From: an uncultured Phycisphaerales bacterium
GTDB taxonomy: Bacteria; Planctomycetota; Phycisphaerae; WQYP01
Direction of reading: 5' to 3'
DNA length: 64,000 nucleotides
Assembly: GCA_903845195.1 (NCBI GenBank)
Contig: CAIMWO010000062.1
Location: forward strand, 1 to 64,000
In this document: one piece after another, positions 52,147-60,387 of the stretch
Layout: each line of letters starts with the position of its first letter
Position numbering within the stretch: position 1 is the first letter of the stretch
The notes under the pieces: model-generated
The model's database searches: none
The model's input: only the letters and a program-made list of their open reading frames with translations
What the model was told of the DNA's origin: nothing
Made by a program: the position numbers and the translations under genes

Positions 52147-52197
52147 ATTCATGCGGTGTGCGTTGCGGGGTGGGAGCGCGTGACGTATTCTGCGGGC

Positions 52198-53085
52198 ATG
52201 ACCATACAACAGTCAGATTCGGCGGCGCATGGGTTGCGGGCCTCCTTGGCGGGCATTGTGGTCAATGCCGTGCTGGCGTGCGTCAAGATTGCGACGGGGG
52301 TACTGGGGAGTTCCTATGCGTTGATTGCCGATGGCATTGAATCGGCGGCGGACATTATCAGTTCCCTGGTCGTGTGGAGCGGGCTGAAGGTGGCGATCAA
52401 GCCGGCGGATAAGGAGCATCCGTACGGCCATGGGAAGGCGGAAAGCCTGGCGGCGCTGGTGGTATCGGGGGCGCTGGTGTCGGCGGCGATATTGATCGCA
52501 GTGCAGAGCGTACACAAGATGCTGGCGCCCGATCCGCCGGCGCCGAAGTGGTTCACGCTGCCGGTGCTGGTGGTGGTGATTGCGCTGAAGGAAGTGCTTT
52601 TCCGCTACGTGGTAAAGACGGCCGATTCGATCGAGAGCACGTCGCTGCGGGGCGATGCGTGGCATCACCGTTCAGATGCGATCACCTCGGTGGCGGCGTT
52701 CATCGGGATATCGATAGCGCTGATCGGCGGGAAGGGATACGAACAAGGCGACGCGTGGGGCGCGATGCTGGCGTGCCTGGTGATCGGGTTCAATGGGTTG
52801 CGGCTGCTGCGGGTGGCGGCGGATGAATTGATGGATCGGGCGGCGCCCGAGGGGCAGATGATAGCGGTGCGTGGACTGGCAGCGGCGGTGCCGCGGGTGA
52901 AGTCGATCGAGAAATGCCTGATTCGCAAGTATGGCTTGGGGTACGTGGTGGATATTCATGTGGAGGTGGATGGGGGAATGACGGTGCGGGAGGGGCATCA
53001 CATCGCGCATGAAGTGAAAGATACGCTGATCAAGAGTGAGCTAAAGGTGGTGGATGTGCTGGTGCACATCGAGCCGGCGACCTGA
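52198..53085 (+). CDS. Cation diffusion facilitator (divalent metal efflux)
   Basis: 295 residues from ATG 52198 (the ribosome site is weak; a GTG at 52180 is possible). Six membrane helices, TM2 with ALIADGIESAAD (D45), TM5 with DAWHHRSDAITS (H156-x3-D160), and PYGHGKAE after TM2, all marks of the CDF family, exchanging Zn, Fe, Mn or Co for protons. The C-terminal cytoplasmic metal-sensing domain (about 205-295) has VDIHVEVDGGMTVREGHHIAHEVKD. E48 replaces the usual His or Asp in TM2; the metal specificity cannot be told. Confidence 0.88.
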   Translation: MTIQQSDSAAHGLRASLAGIVVNAVLACVKIATGVLGSSYALIADGIESAADIISSLVVWSGLKVAIKPADKEHPYGHGKAESLAALVVSGALVSAAILIAVQSVHKMLAPDPPAPKWFTLPVLVVVIALKEVLFRYVVKTADSIESTSLRGDAWHHRSDAITSVAAFIGISIALIGGKGYEQGDAWGAMLACLVIGFNGLRLLRVAADELMDRAAPEGQMIAVRGLAAAVPRVKSIEKCLIRKYGLGYVVDIHVEVDGGMTVREGHHIAHEVKDTLIKSELKVVDVLVHIEPAT

Positions 53086-53112
53086 GGGGTTGTGTGTGGG
53101 GGGGGAGGTAGT

Positions 53113-53160
53113 ACACCGATACACCCACACGCCGACACGCCATTACTCCATCACACGCCC
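53113..53160. repeat. Octamer array, 6 copies, reverse of the GGGTGTCG family
   Basis: ACACCGAT, ACACCCAC, ACGCCGAC, ACGCCATT, ACTCCATC, ACACGCCC between the CDF gene and the CBS gene; it touches the stop of the CBS gene. Confidence 0.8.
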
Positions 53161-53597
53161 TACACGCGGCCGTGGATGTATTCCTGGAGGTAGTGGATTT
53201 CAGTGGCTTGGCCGTCGGTGCGGAAGGCGTTGACGTCGCCGATGGAGACGAGTCCCTGCAGTCGGCCGTGGTCATCGCAGACAGGCAGATGGCGGATGCG
53301 GCGGACTTTCATGATGGCAGCGACTTGGTCGACCTCCGTGTTCATGCGTGCGTAGGCGATGTCAGAAGTCATGACATCTTCGACGAGGCAGTCGACGGGG
53401 TCGCGTTTTTCACCGACAACGCGCGTGAGCACATCGCGTTCGGTAAAGATGCCGATGATGCGGTCATCGATGCATACGCAGGCGGAGCCGACCTTGTGGC
53501 GGTTCATGAGTTGAACGGCATCGAGGACGGTAGTGGTGGGGGAGATGCAGAGGACGAAATTGCCTTTGCGAGCGAGGAGGTCAGAAACCTGGGCCAT
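53160..53597 (-). CDS. CBS-pair protein
   Basis: 145 residues, two CBS motifs only. First: ISPTTTVLDAVQLMNRHKVGSACVCIDDRIIGIFTERDVL (about 18-58). Second: MNTEVDQVAAIMKVRRIRHLPVCDDHGRLQGLVSIGDV (about 85-123). GIFTERD and GLVSIGD are the usual nucleotide-binding ends. Stand-alone CBS pairs sense AMP/ATP or similar ligands and act on other proteins. GAGGTGA precedes the ATG. Confidence 0.9.
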   Translation of the reverse strand: MAQVSDLLARKGNFVLCISPTTTVLDAVQLMNRHKVGSACVCIDDRIIGIFTERDVLTRVVGEKRDPVDCLVEDVMTSDIAYARMNTEVDQVAAIMKVRRIRHLPVCDDHGRLQGLVSIGDVNAFRTDGQATEIHYLQEYIHGRV

Positions 53598-53737
53598 AAG
53601 TCACCTCTAGGAAACATGGAATATGAAGCGTAGGGTGCGAAGCACGAAACCTACCAAATACAGGATAGGTACAGGTGCAAGAGATATGCAAGAAAGTGAA
53701 TATTTTCTCGAAGAATTGTTGCGGAGGAAGGAATGGC

Positions 53738-54196
53738 TCAGGTTTTGTTGCGGCGTTGGGCCAGTTGCTGACGCAGGAATTCCTTGAACGTGGGAAGGCC
53801 GACAAGAGCCCAGGCAGATTCAATTTTATCGACGAGAGCTTGATTGCTGGCGCGGATAGCGGCAAGCCATTGGGCGTCGGGCGAACCGGGAGGGGCGTGA
53901 AGATGGCGATCGTGGGCATCGGTGCGGAAGAGGAAGGCCTGAGAAGTGTTGCCGGGAACGGGCTCGATGACGAGTTTCATGTGGGGATATAGCGGCTGTC
54001 CGAGGCGCACCGCATAGGCCGCTCCGCAATTGCCGGGGTGCGGTTCGAGAAGGTCTTCCGCGACGCTGGTATCGGCGGGGAGGGAACGGATCGCTGCGGC
54101 CCTTTCGAGGACGGGGGTGGGTATGGCGACACCGGCGTAGGCGTGTTCGAGATAGATGTCGATGGCGCGTTGGAGTTGATTGGCGGGGATGATCAT
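53738..54196 (-). CDS. Hypothetical cytoplasmic protein
   Basis: 152 residues, MIIPANQLQRAIDIYLEHAY to LRQQLAQRRNKT. Mixed alpha/beta, no signal or membrane segment; RLGQPLYPHMKLVIEPVPGNTSQAFLFRTDAHDRHLHAPPGSPD has the look of a compact conserved domain. Good coding character but I do not recognise the family. A GTCCGTG-type heptamer array lies 10 bases upstream of its start. Confidence 0.6.
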   Translation of the reverse strand: MIIPANQLQRAIDIYLEHAYAGVAIPTPVLERAAAIRSLPADTSVAEDLLEPHPGNCGAAYAVRLGQPLYPHMKLVIEPVPGNTSQAFLFRTDAHDRHLHAPPGSPDAQWLAAIRASNQALVDKIESAWALVGLPTFKEFLRQQLAQRRNKT

Positions 54197-54205
54197 GAGT
54201 TCGCG

Positions 54206-54233
54206 GTCCGTGGTTCGTGGCCTGTGATCCGTG
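54206..54233. repeat. Heptamer array GTCCGTG, 4 copies
   Basis: GTCCGTG, GTTCGTG, GCCTGTG and ATCCGTG, upstream of the hypothetical gene on the minus strand. Confidence 0.8.
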
Positions 54234-54448
54234 GGGTCGAGCGGGGTGCGAATGAGCCCCGGTTTGGGGCGCTAAATCATTGTACAGGGGCGAGCGATAG
54301 AGACGATAGCATTCTGGCGATTGCCGATTTTGCTGCAAGAAGGCAGAATATGGGGCTGGCCGCGACTTTGGCGCGGAGGTCCATAAAATGAGACGGGCAC
54401 AAGGCGCCCGAGGATTTGCGACTGCGATGAAGGCGGTTCGAGGGGTTC

Positions 54449-55411
54449 ATGAGTACGACGGTATTAGTGGTCGAAGACGACCAGGAAATAAATGAATTGC
54501 TGGGGGAATACCTGGCGCTCGAGAACTTTCGCTACGTGGCGGCGACCACGGGGAATGCGGGGTTGACCAAGGCGGCGGGGGAGCATCCCGATGCGGTGGT
54601 GCTGGATCTGATGTTGCCGGACATTGACGGGTTCGAGGTGGCGCGGAAGCTCACAACACATCGCGAGACCTTTGATATTCCGGTGATCATTCTGTCGTGC
54701 ATGAACCAGACGTGCGACCGGGAGAAAGGGTTCGGGAGCGGGGCATTGTATTACATGTGTAAGCCGTTCTTGCCGGATGATCTGCTTGCGACGTTGCGTT
54801 TAGCGTTGGAGTGGAAGCGCGGGCTGAAGAATCGGCCGCCGACGGGGGCACTGACGCTGGGCGGGGTGGATCTGTGCGAATTGGGGCGCGGGTTGCACGA
54901 GATGGCTGTGGACTTGTTTTCGCATACGGATTTGACGGACGAAGCCGTGGAGGATGTGCGGCGCGGGGTGGCGATGCTGGCCTCGTGGGTGGATCGGTGG
55001 GACAAGGAGCATGCCTCGAAGTGCCAGATCCGGCTGGGGTATCAACTTGGCGGTGCGGGTGGGGGCACGGTCAATGGGGCAGGCAGAGGGCAGGTGGAAT
55101 GGACGATGACAGAGTTGTCCGGGCCGGGGCTGATCAACGAGGTGTTTTTCAAGCCGGCGACCGCGGCGACGGGCGGCGGCTTTCTGGGGTGGAACGTCGT
55201 GCCGTTCCGAAACAAGGCGGCGGTTGTCACGCCGGTCGAGCTTGCCCCGTCATTGCCGCAGCCGTGGCTGGAACTTCTGCCGAAGCTGGGGGCGACGAGG
55301 TACCTGCGCGATGCGGCGACCAAGACCGTGAAGATTCTGGGCGGGAAGGTCGATGGGGAGACGACCGGTGGGGCGGCCAGCGCTGCAGCGAAAGTGGAAT
55401 CGACCAAGTGA
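54449..55411 (+). CDS. Response regulator with an unassigned C-terminal domain
   Basis: 320 residues. The receiver domain (1-125) has VVEDDQEINELL, phospho-acceptor D53 (VVLDLMLPD), Ser in ILSCMN and Lys in YYMCKPF. The rest (about 140-320) has a helical start (SHTDLTDEAVEDVRRGVAMLASWVDRWDKEH) and then beta strands (CQIRLGYQL, WTMTELSG, NKAAVVTPV). The layout recalls planctomycete response regulators fused to a serine-kinase-like HATPase domain, but the ATP-binding Asn is not visible, so it may be a dead ATPase fold or something else. Output unknown. Confidence 0.75.
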   Translation: MSTTVLVVEDDQEINELLGEYLALENFRYVAATTGNAGLTKAAGEHPDAVVLDLMLPDIDGFEVARKLTTHRETFDIPVIILSCMNQTCDREKGFGSGALYYMCKPFLPDDLLATLRLALEWKRGLKNRPPTGALTLGGVDLCELGRGLHEMAVDLFSHTDLTDEAVEDVRRGVAMLASWVDRWDKEHASKCQIRLGYQLGGAGGGTVNGAGRGQVEWTMTELSGPGLINEVFFKPATAATGGGFLGWNVVPFRNKAAVVTPVELAPSLPQPWLELLPKLGATRYLRDAATKTVKILGGKVDGETTGGAASAAAKVESTK

Positions 55412-55463
55412 AGGATCGGCCGGCTCGAATCGCTACGCGACCAGATGCGCGCAGATCCACCGC

Positions 55464-56273
55464 TCATTCGGCATAGCGTTTTTTCAGCAGGTCTTTCATC
55501 CAGAGACAGATTTGCCAGAGGTCGGCGACGGGTTGCTGGGTGTAGGGCAGGGTGTGCAGATAGCCGGGAGGGCCGAACTCGGGGGTGAGGGTGGCCAGAG
55601 CCGCGCCGGTGGATTTCTGGTGCGCGAGAATGGCATCCCACCAAAGCAGGTGCCGATCGAGGGCGTACTTGGATTCGGGTGCGGCGGGGTCGGTGACCTG
55701 CGGACCTTCTTCATAGCCGACGCGGGCGTGGATGTGGACGGTGTGGGAAAGGGCCAGTTGGACGGATTCTTCGTTGTCGTGGAGGAGGGATTCGCAGACG
55801 CAGCACCAGTGGGAGAAATCGGCGCAGAGCTTGAGGGTGGGGAATTTTTCGAGCAGAGCGGCGGCGGCCCAGGGGGTGAACATGGCGCGGCCGCGGTGGG
55901 TTTCGTGGCCGATGGAGACGTTGTATCGGGCCTCGGTCTTGAGTGCGGCATCGTAAAAGCGGCACTGATCGTCGAAGGAGAAGGAGTCGCGCGCGGAGTG
56001 AACGGTGAGTTTGACGGGATTGGAATCGACGGCGCGCGAGAGAAGTTCATCGAAGGACTTGATGTGTTCGGCGGCGGTTTTCCCGGCGGTAAAGAGCATG
56101 CCGATGAACTTCAGTTGATGTTTTTCAAGGGATTTGAGGAAGCCGGGGAGGTCTTCGGACTTGGGGACGCCAGTTTCGATGCCGTCGTAGCCGGCGGCTT
56201 TGATGCGTGTGAGCTGGTCATCCAAGGGTCCGGTCATGCCCCAGAGGGCCTTGTAGATTTCAAGTTTCATCAT
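55464..56273 (-). CDS. Sugar phosphate isomerase/epimerase-like TIM-barrel protein
   Basis: 269 residues. The xylose-isomerase-like barrel is recognised from KAAGYDGIETGVPKS, VKLTVHSARDSFSF, NVSIGHETHRGRAMFTPWAAAALLEKF, KLCADFSHWCCVCESLL and VHIHARVGYEEGPQ. Metal ligands are probably the Glu of HETH, the Asp of ADFSHW, the His of HIHAR and a C-terminal Glu (TPEFGP). Such proteins epimerise keto-sugars or act on inositol-type substrates; the specific reaction is unknown. Single gene. Confidence 0.8.
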   Translation of the reverse strand: MMKLEIYKALWGMTGPLDDQLTRIKAAGYDGIETGVPKSEDLPGFLKSLEKHQLKFIGMLFTAGKTAAEHIKSFDELLSRAVDSNPVKLTVHSARDSFSFDDQCRFYDAALKTEARYNVSIGHETHRGRAMFTPWAAAALLEKFPTLKLCADFSHWCCVCESLLHDNEESVQLALSHTVHIHARVGYEEGPQVTDPAAPESKYALDRHLLWWDAILAHQKSTGAALATLTPEFGPPGYLHTLPYTQQPVADLWQICLWMKDLLKKRYAE

Positions 56274-56380
56274 TCACCCCACAAAAAGAGAAGGGCGAAG
56301 AATAGCCGGAGAGCAGCGCCCCGCCAAGAGTATTCTGGAGAGTTTCATGGGCGGGCGCGATCGTTTACCATAGCGGGACT

Positions 56381-57049
56381 ATGACCATATTAAATACGCA
56401 GAGTTCATGGAATGTGGGACGGCCGGCAGCGCAGTGCGCGGCATGCGGGACGGAGTTAGCGCCGAATGCGGTGTGCTGGGCAGCGTTGTGTGAGCGGGCG
56501 CTGGGAGAGAAGCCGGAAGCCAGCAGTCAGAAGCCAGAATCAGGAGCCAAGAAACAAGAAGAAGCGGCGGCGGTGTCCCCGTTTGTGCGGGTGGATTATT
56601 GCGAGAAATGCTGGGGCGAGGGCAAGCGGCCCCAGGCCAGCAGCGGGGCGGTGATGTTTTCCCATTGGAAGACCGTGGTGCCGGTACCGCAGGAGAAGAA
56701 GCGGTTGCTGGTGGATGATTCGGTGCTGGTGGATCTGTTTCAGCGGATGGAAGGTCGAACGGAGCCGCAGGAAGTGCGGTTTCGATTTGTGCTGGCGCTG
56801 ATTTTGATGCGGAAACGGCTGTTGAAATACGAAGGAATGGAGGGGAATTCAGAATTCGGAATTCAGAATTCTGAATTGACCGCCGATGCCCAATCCGCTG
56901 GTTCGGCGTCGGCTCCTCCGCAGGAAGTGTGGTTGATGAAGCTACGCGGGACGGAAGCGCCGATCAAGATTGTGAATCCGCATTTGACGGCGGAGCAGAT
57001 CAGCGAGGTGAGCGGGCAATTGTCGTCGATTCTGGCGGAAGAAGTGTAA
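56381..57049 (+). CDS. Zinc-ribbon-like protein carrying two heptamer insertions
   Basis: 222 residues. CAACGTELAPNAVCWAALC (19-37) and YCEKCWGEG (74-82) provide four cysteines for a zinc site, and there is a helical core FRFVLALILMRKRLLKYEGME. Two repeat arrays are inside the frame: 56509-56564 encodes EKPEASSQKPESGAKKQEE, 56843-56877 encodes GNSEFGIQNSEL. These stretches look like linkers. Relatives are typical of planctomycetes; function unknown. Followed after 3 bases by another heptamer array. Confidence 0.65.
   Translation: MTILNTQSSWNVGRPAAQCAACGTELAPNAVCWAALCERALGEKPEASSQKPESGAKKQEEAAAVSPFVRVDYCEKCWGEGKRPQASSGAVMFSHWKTVVPVPQEKKRLLVDDSVLVDLFQRMEGRTEPQEVRFRFVLALILMRKRLLKYEGMEGNSEFGIQNSELTADAQSAGSASAPPQEVWLMKLRGTEAPIKIVNPHLTAEQISEVSGQLSSILAEEV
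56509..56564. repeat. Heptamer array GAAGCCA, 8 copies, inside a gene
   Basis: GAAGCCG, GAAGCCA, GCAGTCA, GAAGCCA, GAATCAG, GAGCCAA, GAAACAA, GAAGAAG. It keeps the reading frame open in this orientation. Confidence 0.8.
56843..56877. repeat. Heptamer array CRGAATT, 5 copies, inside a gene
   Basis: GGGAATT, CAGAATT, CGGAATT, CAGAATT, CTGAATT; same family as 5041-5096. Confidence 0.9.
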
Positions 57050-57052
57050 CGA

Positions 57053-57087
57053 GTGGTCAGTGGCCAGTAGTCAGTGGTCAGTTGTTG
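57053..57087. repeat. Heptamer array GTGGTCA, 5 copies
   Basis: GTGGTCA, GTGGCCA, GTAGTCA, GTGGTCA, GTTGTTG in the gap after the zinc-ribbon gene; reverse family at 31102-31129. Confidence 0.85.
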
Positions 57088-57091
57088 GGAG
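57087..57091 (+). promoter_or_regulatory. Ribosome binding site that favours a TTG start at 57099
   Basis: GGGAG stands 7 bases before TTG 57099. The ATG at 57060 lies inside the heptamer array and would add repeat-coded residues. Confidence 0.55.
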
Positions 57092-57098
57092 CGGGCAT

Positions 57099-57953
57099 TT
57101 GGCGGTGAAATTCGGATTTTCGTATGGGGCGGTGGCGGGGATGGAGTTGGCGGCGGCAGCGGCGCTGGCGAAACGACTGGGGTTTGAGGGCATTGAACTG
57201 GGCGGGATCGCGGATGACGGGTCGCTGAGTTTGTTGCTGCGAAATGCCGAAGCCACGAAGAAAACGCTGGATGAAGCGGACATGCGGGTGTGCGTGCTGG
57301 CGACGACGATTTGCCTGCATCATGCGGATGAGGCGCGGTGGCAGCGGGCGAAGCTGCTGATCAAGCGCGCCGTGGAGATGGCGGTCTATTTTGGGGCGCC
57401 GGTGGTGCGGGTGCTGGGCCATGAGGTCCGCCGCGGCGAGGGCCGTAGCGCAGTCATCGGCCGAATCGGGGCTCATCTGCGCGAGGCGGCGGAGGACGCG
57501 GTGGAATACGCAAAGGAAAGTGGTGCCAAGCAAGCTGTGAGCATCGCGCTACAGAACGGCGGAACTGGCGGCAGCTTCGTGAACGCCAAGGAAATGTGGA
57601 TGATGACGGAAGTGGCGGGGCATCCGCGGGCCGGCATTTATTGGGATGTTGCCGAGGCGGCGCTGGTCAAGGAATCGCCGGGGCTGAGCGTCCCGACGCT
57701 GAATTCACGGATGCATGCAGTGCGGATATGGGATCATCACCACGGCGAGCGGAAGGCGGTGCCGCTGGGAGAAGGGGACGTCAAGGGACAGTTGTTTGCC
57801 GATCGGTTGCGCGGGATTGGCTATGGCGGGTGGGTGGTCTATGGCCCACCTGCGGATCCGGCCAATGCGGAAGCGGAAAAGATGTTGGAAACAGCCGCTG
57901 CGACACTGCGGAAGTGGATCGGGATTCAGGATTCCGTGGAAGCTGTGACATGA
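57099..57953 (+). CDS. Sugar phosphate isomerase/epimerase-like TIM-barrel protein
   Basis: 284 residues from TTG 57099 (GTG 57105 is also possible). Xylose-isomerase-like barrel: AAALAKRLGFEGIELGGI, MRVCVLATTICLHH, AVEMAVYFGAPVVRVLGHE, ISIALQNGG-type strand (VSIALQNGGTGGSF), HPRAGIYWDVAEAALVKES, MHAVRIWDHHHGERKAVPLGEGDV. The motif P-L-G-E-G near the end is typical of the family. Its stop is 13 bases before lgt, so the two share a transcript. Substrate unknown. Confidence 0.8.
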   Translation: MAVKFGFSYGAVAGMELAAAAALAKRLGFEGIELGGIADDGSLSLLLRNAEATKKTLDEADMRVCVLATTICLHHADEARWQRAKLLIKRAVEMAVYFGAPVVRVLGHEVRRGEGRSAVIGRIGAHLREAAEDAVEYAKESGAKQAVSIALQNGGTGGSFVNAKEMWMMTEVAGHPRAGIYWDVAEAALVKESPGLSVPTLNSRMHAVRIWDHHHGERKAVPLGEGDVKGQLFADRLRGIGYGGWVVYGPPADPANAEAEKMLETAAATLRKWIGIQDSVEAVT

Positions 57954-57966
57954 GGGAGCAACGGTG

Positions 57967-59049
57967 ATGCTGGCATATTATCTGCACAATCTGAATCCGA
58001 TCATCGTGCAATTCGGCTTCATCAAGCTGCGTTGGTACGGGCTGGCGTACCTCACCGGGTTTGTGTTTGCCTACGTGCTGATCAAACGGCTGGCGAATGA
58101 TGGGATGCTGCGACTGCCGAAGGAGAAGGTGCCGGACCTGGTTCTGAACTGCTGCATTTTCGGCGTGCTGGTGGGCGGGCGATTGGGGTTTTGCCTGTTC
58201 TATGATTTGCCGCATGCGCTGTGGAACCATACTACGCCGCTGCTCTGGTCATTTACGGACAGTCTGCCGTTCTGGGGCGTACTGCGGGTGAACGAGGGGG
58301 GCATGTCAGCGCACGGGGGGATTATTTTTACGCTGCTGACGGTGATCTACTTCGCGCGGCGGAACAAGGCGTCAGTGGTGAACATCAGTGATGCGGCGGC
58401 GATGGTCGTTCCGCTGGGATTGTTCTTCGGGAGGCTGGCGAACTTTGTGAACGGGGAGTTGTACGGTCACGCGACGAAGGTGGCCTGGGCCGTGCAATTT
58501 CCGTCGGAATTGGTCTCGCCGACCAACGGGGTGTATGAAATTCCGCTCGAGCAGCGTTGGGAGTTGATCAAGAAGGCGGCCGAGAAGGTGCCGCCGTACA
58601 TGGATTACCTGTCGTTGATGCCGCCGGGTCTGGAACAGACCGGTCAATACCAGTATGCCATGGGCGGTATTTTGCAGTTTGCGCAGCGGCACAATGCCGA
58701 GATGGTGCAGCTGTTGCATGAAACGCTGATTCCGCGGCATCCGAGTCAGCTGTACGAGGCCGGACTGGAAGGCCTGCTGCTGTTTGCGATTGTCTGGACG
58801 ATCGGGCGGCTGTGGCGGAAGGACGGCATGGCCAGCGGGGCGTTTGTGTTCTTTTACCCTGTGATGCGGATTATCGGCGAGCAGTTTCGCGTCGGGGATA
58901 CGCCGATTCAACTGGCGGGGGTCGAAATCAGCAAGGGGGTATTGTACAGTTTGCTGATGCTGATCCCGGCGGCGATCTATTGGGGATACTGGATTCGCAA
59001 GGATCGGCGCATGCCGTGGGTACGGCCGGAAACGGAAACGAAGTCGTAG
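57967..59049 (+). CDS. lgt: Prolipoprotein diacylglyceryl transferase
   Basis: 360 residues from ATG 57967 after GGGAG (GTG 57964 is possible), against 291 in E. coli. It moves diacylglycerol from phosphatidylglycerol onto the lipobox Cys. Signature residues: VGGRLGFCLFYD, EGGMSAHGGIIF (the catalytic His), GRLANFVNGELYGHAT (arginine) and RHPSQLYEAGLEG. About 70 residues between the last two motifs (WELIKKAAEKVPPYMDYLSLMPPG...) are extra, as in other planctomycetes. Serves the lipoproteins in this window, such as MlaA. Confidence 0.94.
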   Translation: MLAYYLHNLNPIIVQFGFIKLRWYGLAYLTGFVFAYVLIKRLANDGMLRLPKEKVPDLVLNCCIFGVLVGGRLGFCLFYDLPHALWNHTTPLLWSFTDSLPFWGVLRVNEGGMSAHGGIIFTLLTVIYFARRNKASVVNISDAAAMVVPLGLFFGRLANFVNGELYGHATKVAWAVQFPSELVSPTNGVYEIPLEQRWELIKKAAEKVPPYMDYLSLMPPGLEQTGQYQYAMGGILQFAQRHNAEMVQLLHETLIPRHPSQLYEAGLEGLLLFAIVWTIGRLWRKDGMASGAFVFFYPVMRIIGEQFRVGDTPIQLAGVEISKGVLYSLLMLIPAAIYWGYWIRKDRRMPWVRPETETKS

Positions 59050-59089
59050 AACTGTTCAGGCAGACGTAAGAGTTAAGAAAGGTGGGCGC

Positions 59090-59755
59090 TTGACGACGCA
59101 TTTCATCGAGTTGATGGAAGACCTGCAGCGACGCTGCATCCGCATGGCCGGGCTGGCGCAGCAGGCGGTGGGCAACGCCGCAACGGCGGTCAAAACGCTG
59201 GACCTGACGCTGGCCCAGGCCGTGCATGAGGGAGAAAAAGCCATCGACGCGGAAGAGGTGGAGATCGAGCGGCAGGCGATCAACCTGCTGCTGCTACACC
59301 ACCCCGCCGCGACGGACTTCCGCACGGTCTTCGGCATCGTCAAGATCAATGCAGATCTGGAACGGATCGGGGATTGCGCGGTGAACGTGGCCCAGCAGGT
59401 GGGGCGGCTGGCGCAGTTGGGGGTGGAGTCCAGCAACGTGCCGTGGGATGTGCGTGCCATCGCCGAGGCCACGCTGAAGCAGGTGGAAGATACGGTACGG
59501 TGCATCGCCTCGCGGGATTCGGGACTGGCGGATCGCATCCGCAAGGCCGACGACCTGGTCGATGCGCTGAACAGCCAGATCATGCAGGAACTGCAGGCGG
59601 GGATGCAGCAGGATTCGACGACGGTGCCGGCGGATCTGGCCATGATCATGATCGCCAAGAATTTCGAGCGGATCGGCGACCACTGCGTGAACATCGCCGA
59701 GGACGTGGTCTTCCTGATGCGGGGGCAGATCGTGCGGCACGCGCACGAGCAGTAG
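59090..59755 (+). CDS. phoU: PhoU-like phosphate regulator
   Basis: 221 residues with a TTG start at 59090 after AAAGGTGG. Two PhoU three-helix repeats: ...IELMEDLQRRCIRMAGLAQQAV...AIDAEEVEIERQAINLLLLHHPAATDFRTVFGIVKINADLERIGDCAVNVAQQV and ...LVDALNSQIMQELQ...LAMIMIAKNFERIGDHCVNIAEDVVFL. The paired E-R-I-G-D motifs bind metal. PhoU restrains PhoR/PstSCAB in phosphate sensing; no pst or phoR gene is adjacent. Confidence 0.92.
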   Translation: MTTHFIELMEDLQRRCIRMAGLAQQAVGNAATAVKTLDLTLAQAVHEGEKAIDAEEVEIERQAINLLLLHHPAATDFRTVFGIVKINADLERIGDCAVNVAQQVGRLAQLGVESSNVPWDVRAIAEATLKQVEDTVRCIASRDSGLADRIRKADDLVDALNSQIMQELQAGMQQDSTTVPADLAMIMIAKNFERIGDHCVNIAEDVVFLMRGQIVRHAHEQ

Positions 59756-59808
59756 TGAATGAGCCGCTGATCGACGCAGATGAACAGGGCTGCACGACCG
59801 CGACCGCC

Positions 59809-59834
59809 GGCAACCGCGACCGTAAGGGAGCGCC
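59809..59834. repeat. REP-like element, left copy
   Basis: 26 bases that read GGCAACCGCGACCGTAAGGG to AGCGCC; the reverse complement of the element at 60388-60413 matches at 23 of 26 positions. It is preceded by direct CGACCG copies (59795-59806). It lies 34 bases before the RAYT gene. Confidence 0.8.
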
Positions 59835-59867
59835 AACGGGATATGAGTGCAGCGACAACGGTGATTC

Positions 59868-60341
59868 ATGAGTGAACCTCTCGCATACTTCATAACCTTC
59901 AGGACTTACGGAACATGGCTCCACGGCGATCCACGTGCGTCCGTAGGTCGGTTGCCGGATGGGGTGAGAATGGGAATGCTCGATCCCAATCCCGAGATGG
60001 AGGAAGCGTCACGCGAGCGGATGAATGGCCCGGCATTTGAGATGAATGAGCGACAGCGCGAGGTCGTTCGTGCAACGATACAAGAAGTGGCCTGCCACCG
60101 AGGTTGGGAGGTGCATGCGTTGAATGTCCGGACGAATCATGTACATGCCGTGGTGAGGGCACCGGGAGCGGCTGCGGAGAAAGTAATGAATGACTTGAAA
60201 GCGTGGTCGACGCGGCGGTTGCGCGAAGCGAGATTGGTTCGGCACGATGCAAAACTCTGGACACGGCATGGGAGCACGCCACACTTGTATGAGACTGATG
60301 AGTTGCTGGGGGCAATCGATTATGTGGTGAATCAACAGTGA
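59868..60341 (+). CDS. REP-associated tyrosine transposase (RAYT, Y1_Tnp)
   Basis: 157 residues. The Y1/IS200-like fold is recognised from YFITFRTYGTWLHGD at the start, the HUH-type NHVHAVV (histidines about 89 and 91) and the following NDLKAWSTRRLRE. The catalytic tyrosine is probably in LYETDELLGAIDYV. There is no TnpB partner and no insertion-sequence ends; instead a single gene lies between inverted REP-like elements, which is the layout of RAYT/REPtron systems. It could cut and spread these elements; whether it is active is unknown. Confidence 0.82.
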   Translation: MSEPLAYFITFRTYGTWLHGDPRASVGRLPDGVRMGMLDPNPEMEEASRERMNGPAFEMNERQREVVRATIQEVACHRGWEVHALNVRTNHVHAVVRAPGAAAEKVMNDLKAWSTRRLREARLVRHDAKLWTRHGSTPHLYETDELLGAIDYVVNQQ

Positions 60342-60387
60342 ACAATGGGGCGCTGGCGGACGACGGGGATGATGGGCAAGAACCCTC

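Noticed and set aside
59868-60341. A complete IS200/IS605 insertion sequence
   Set aside because: No TnpB gene, no target duplication and no subterminal hairpins of that type; the inverted REP-like flanks fit a RAYT better.
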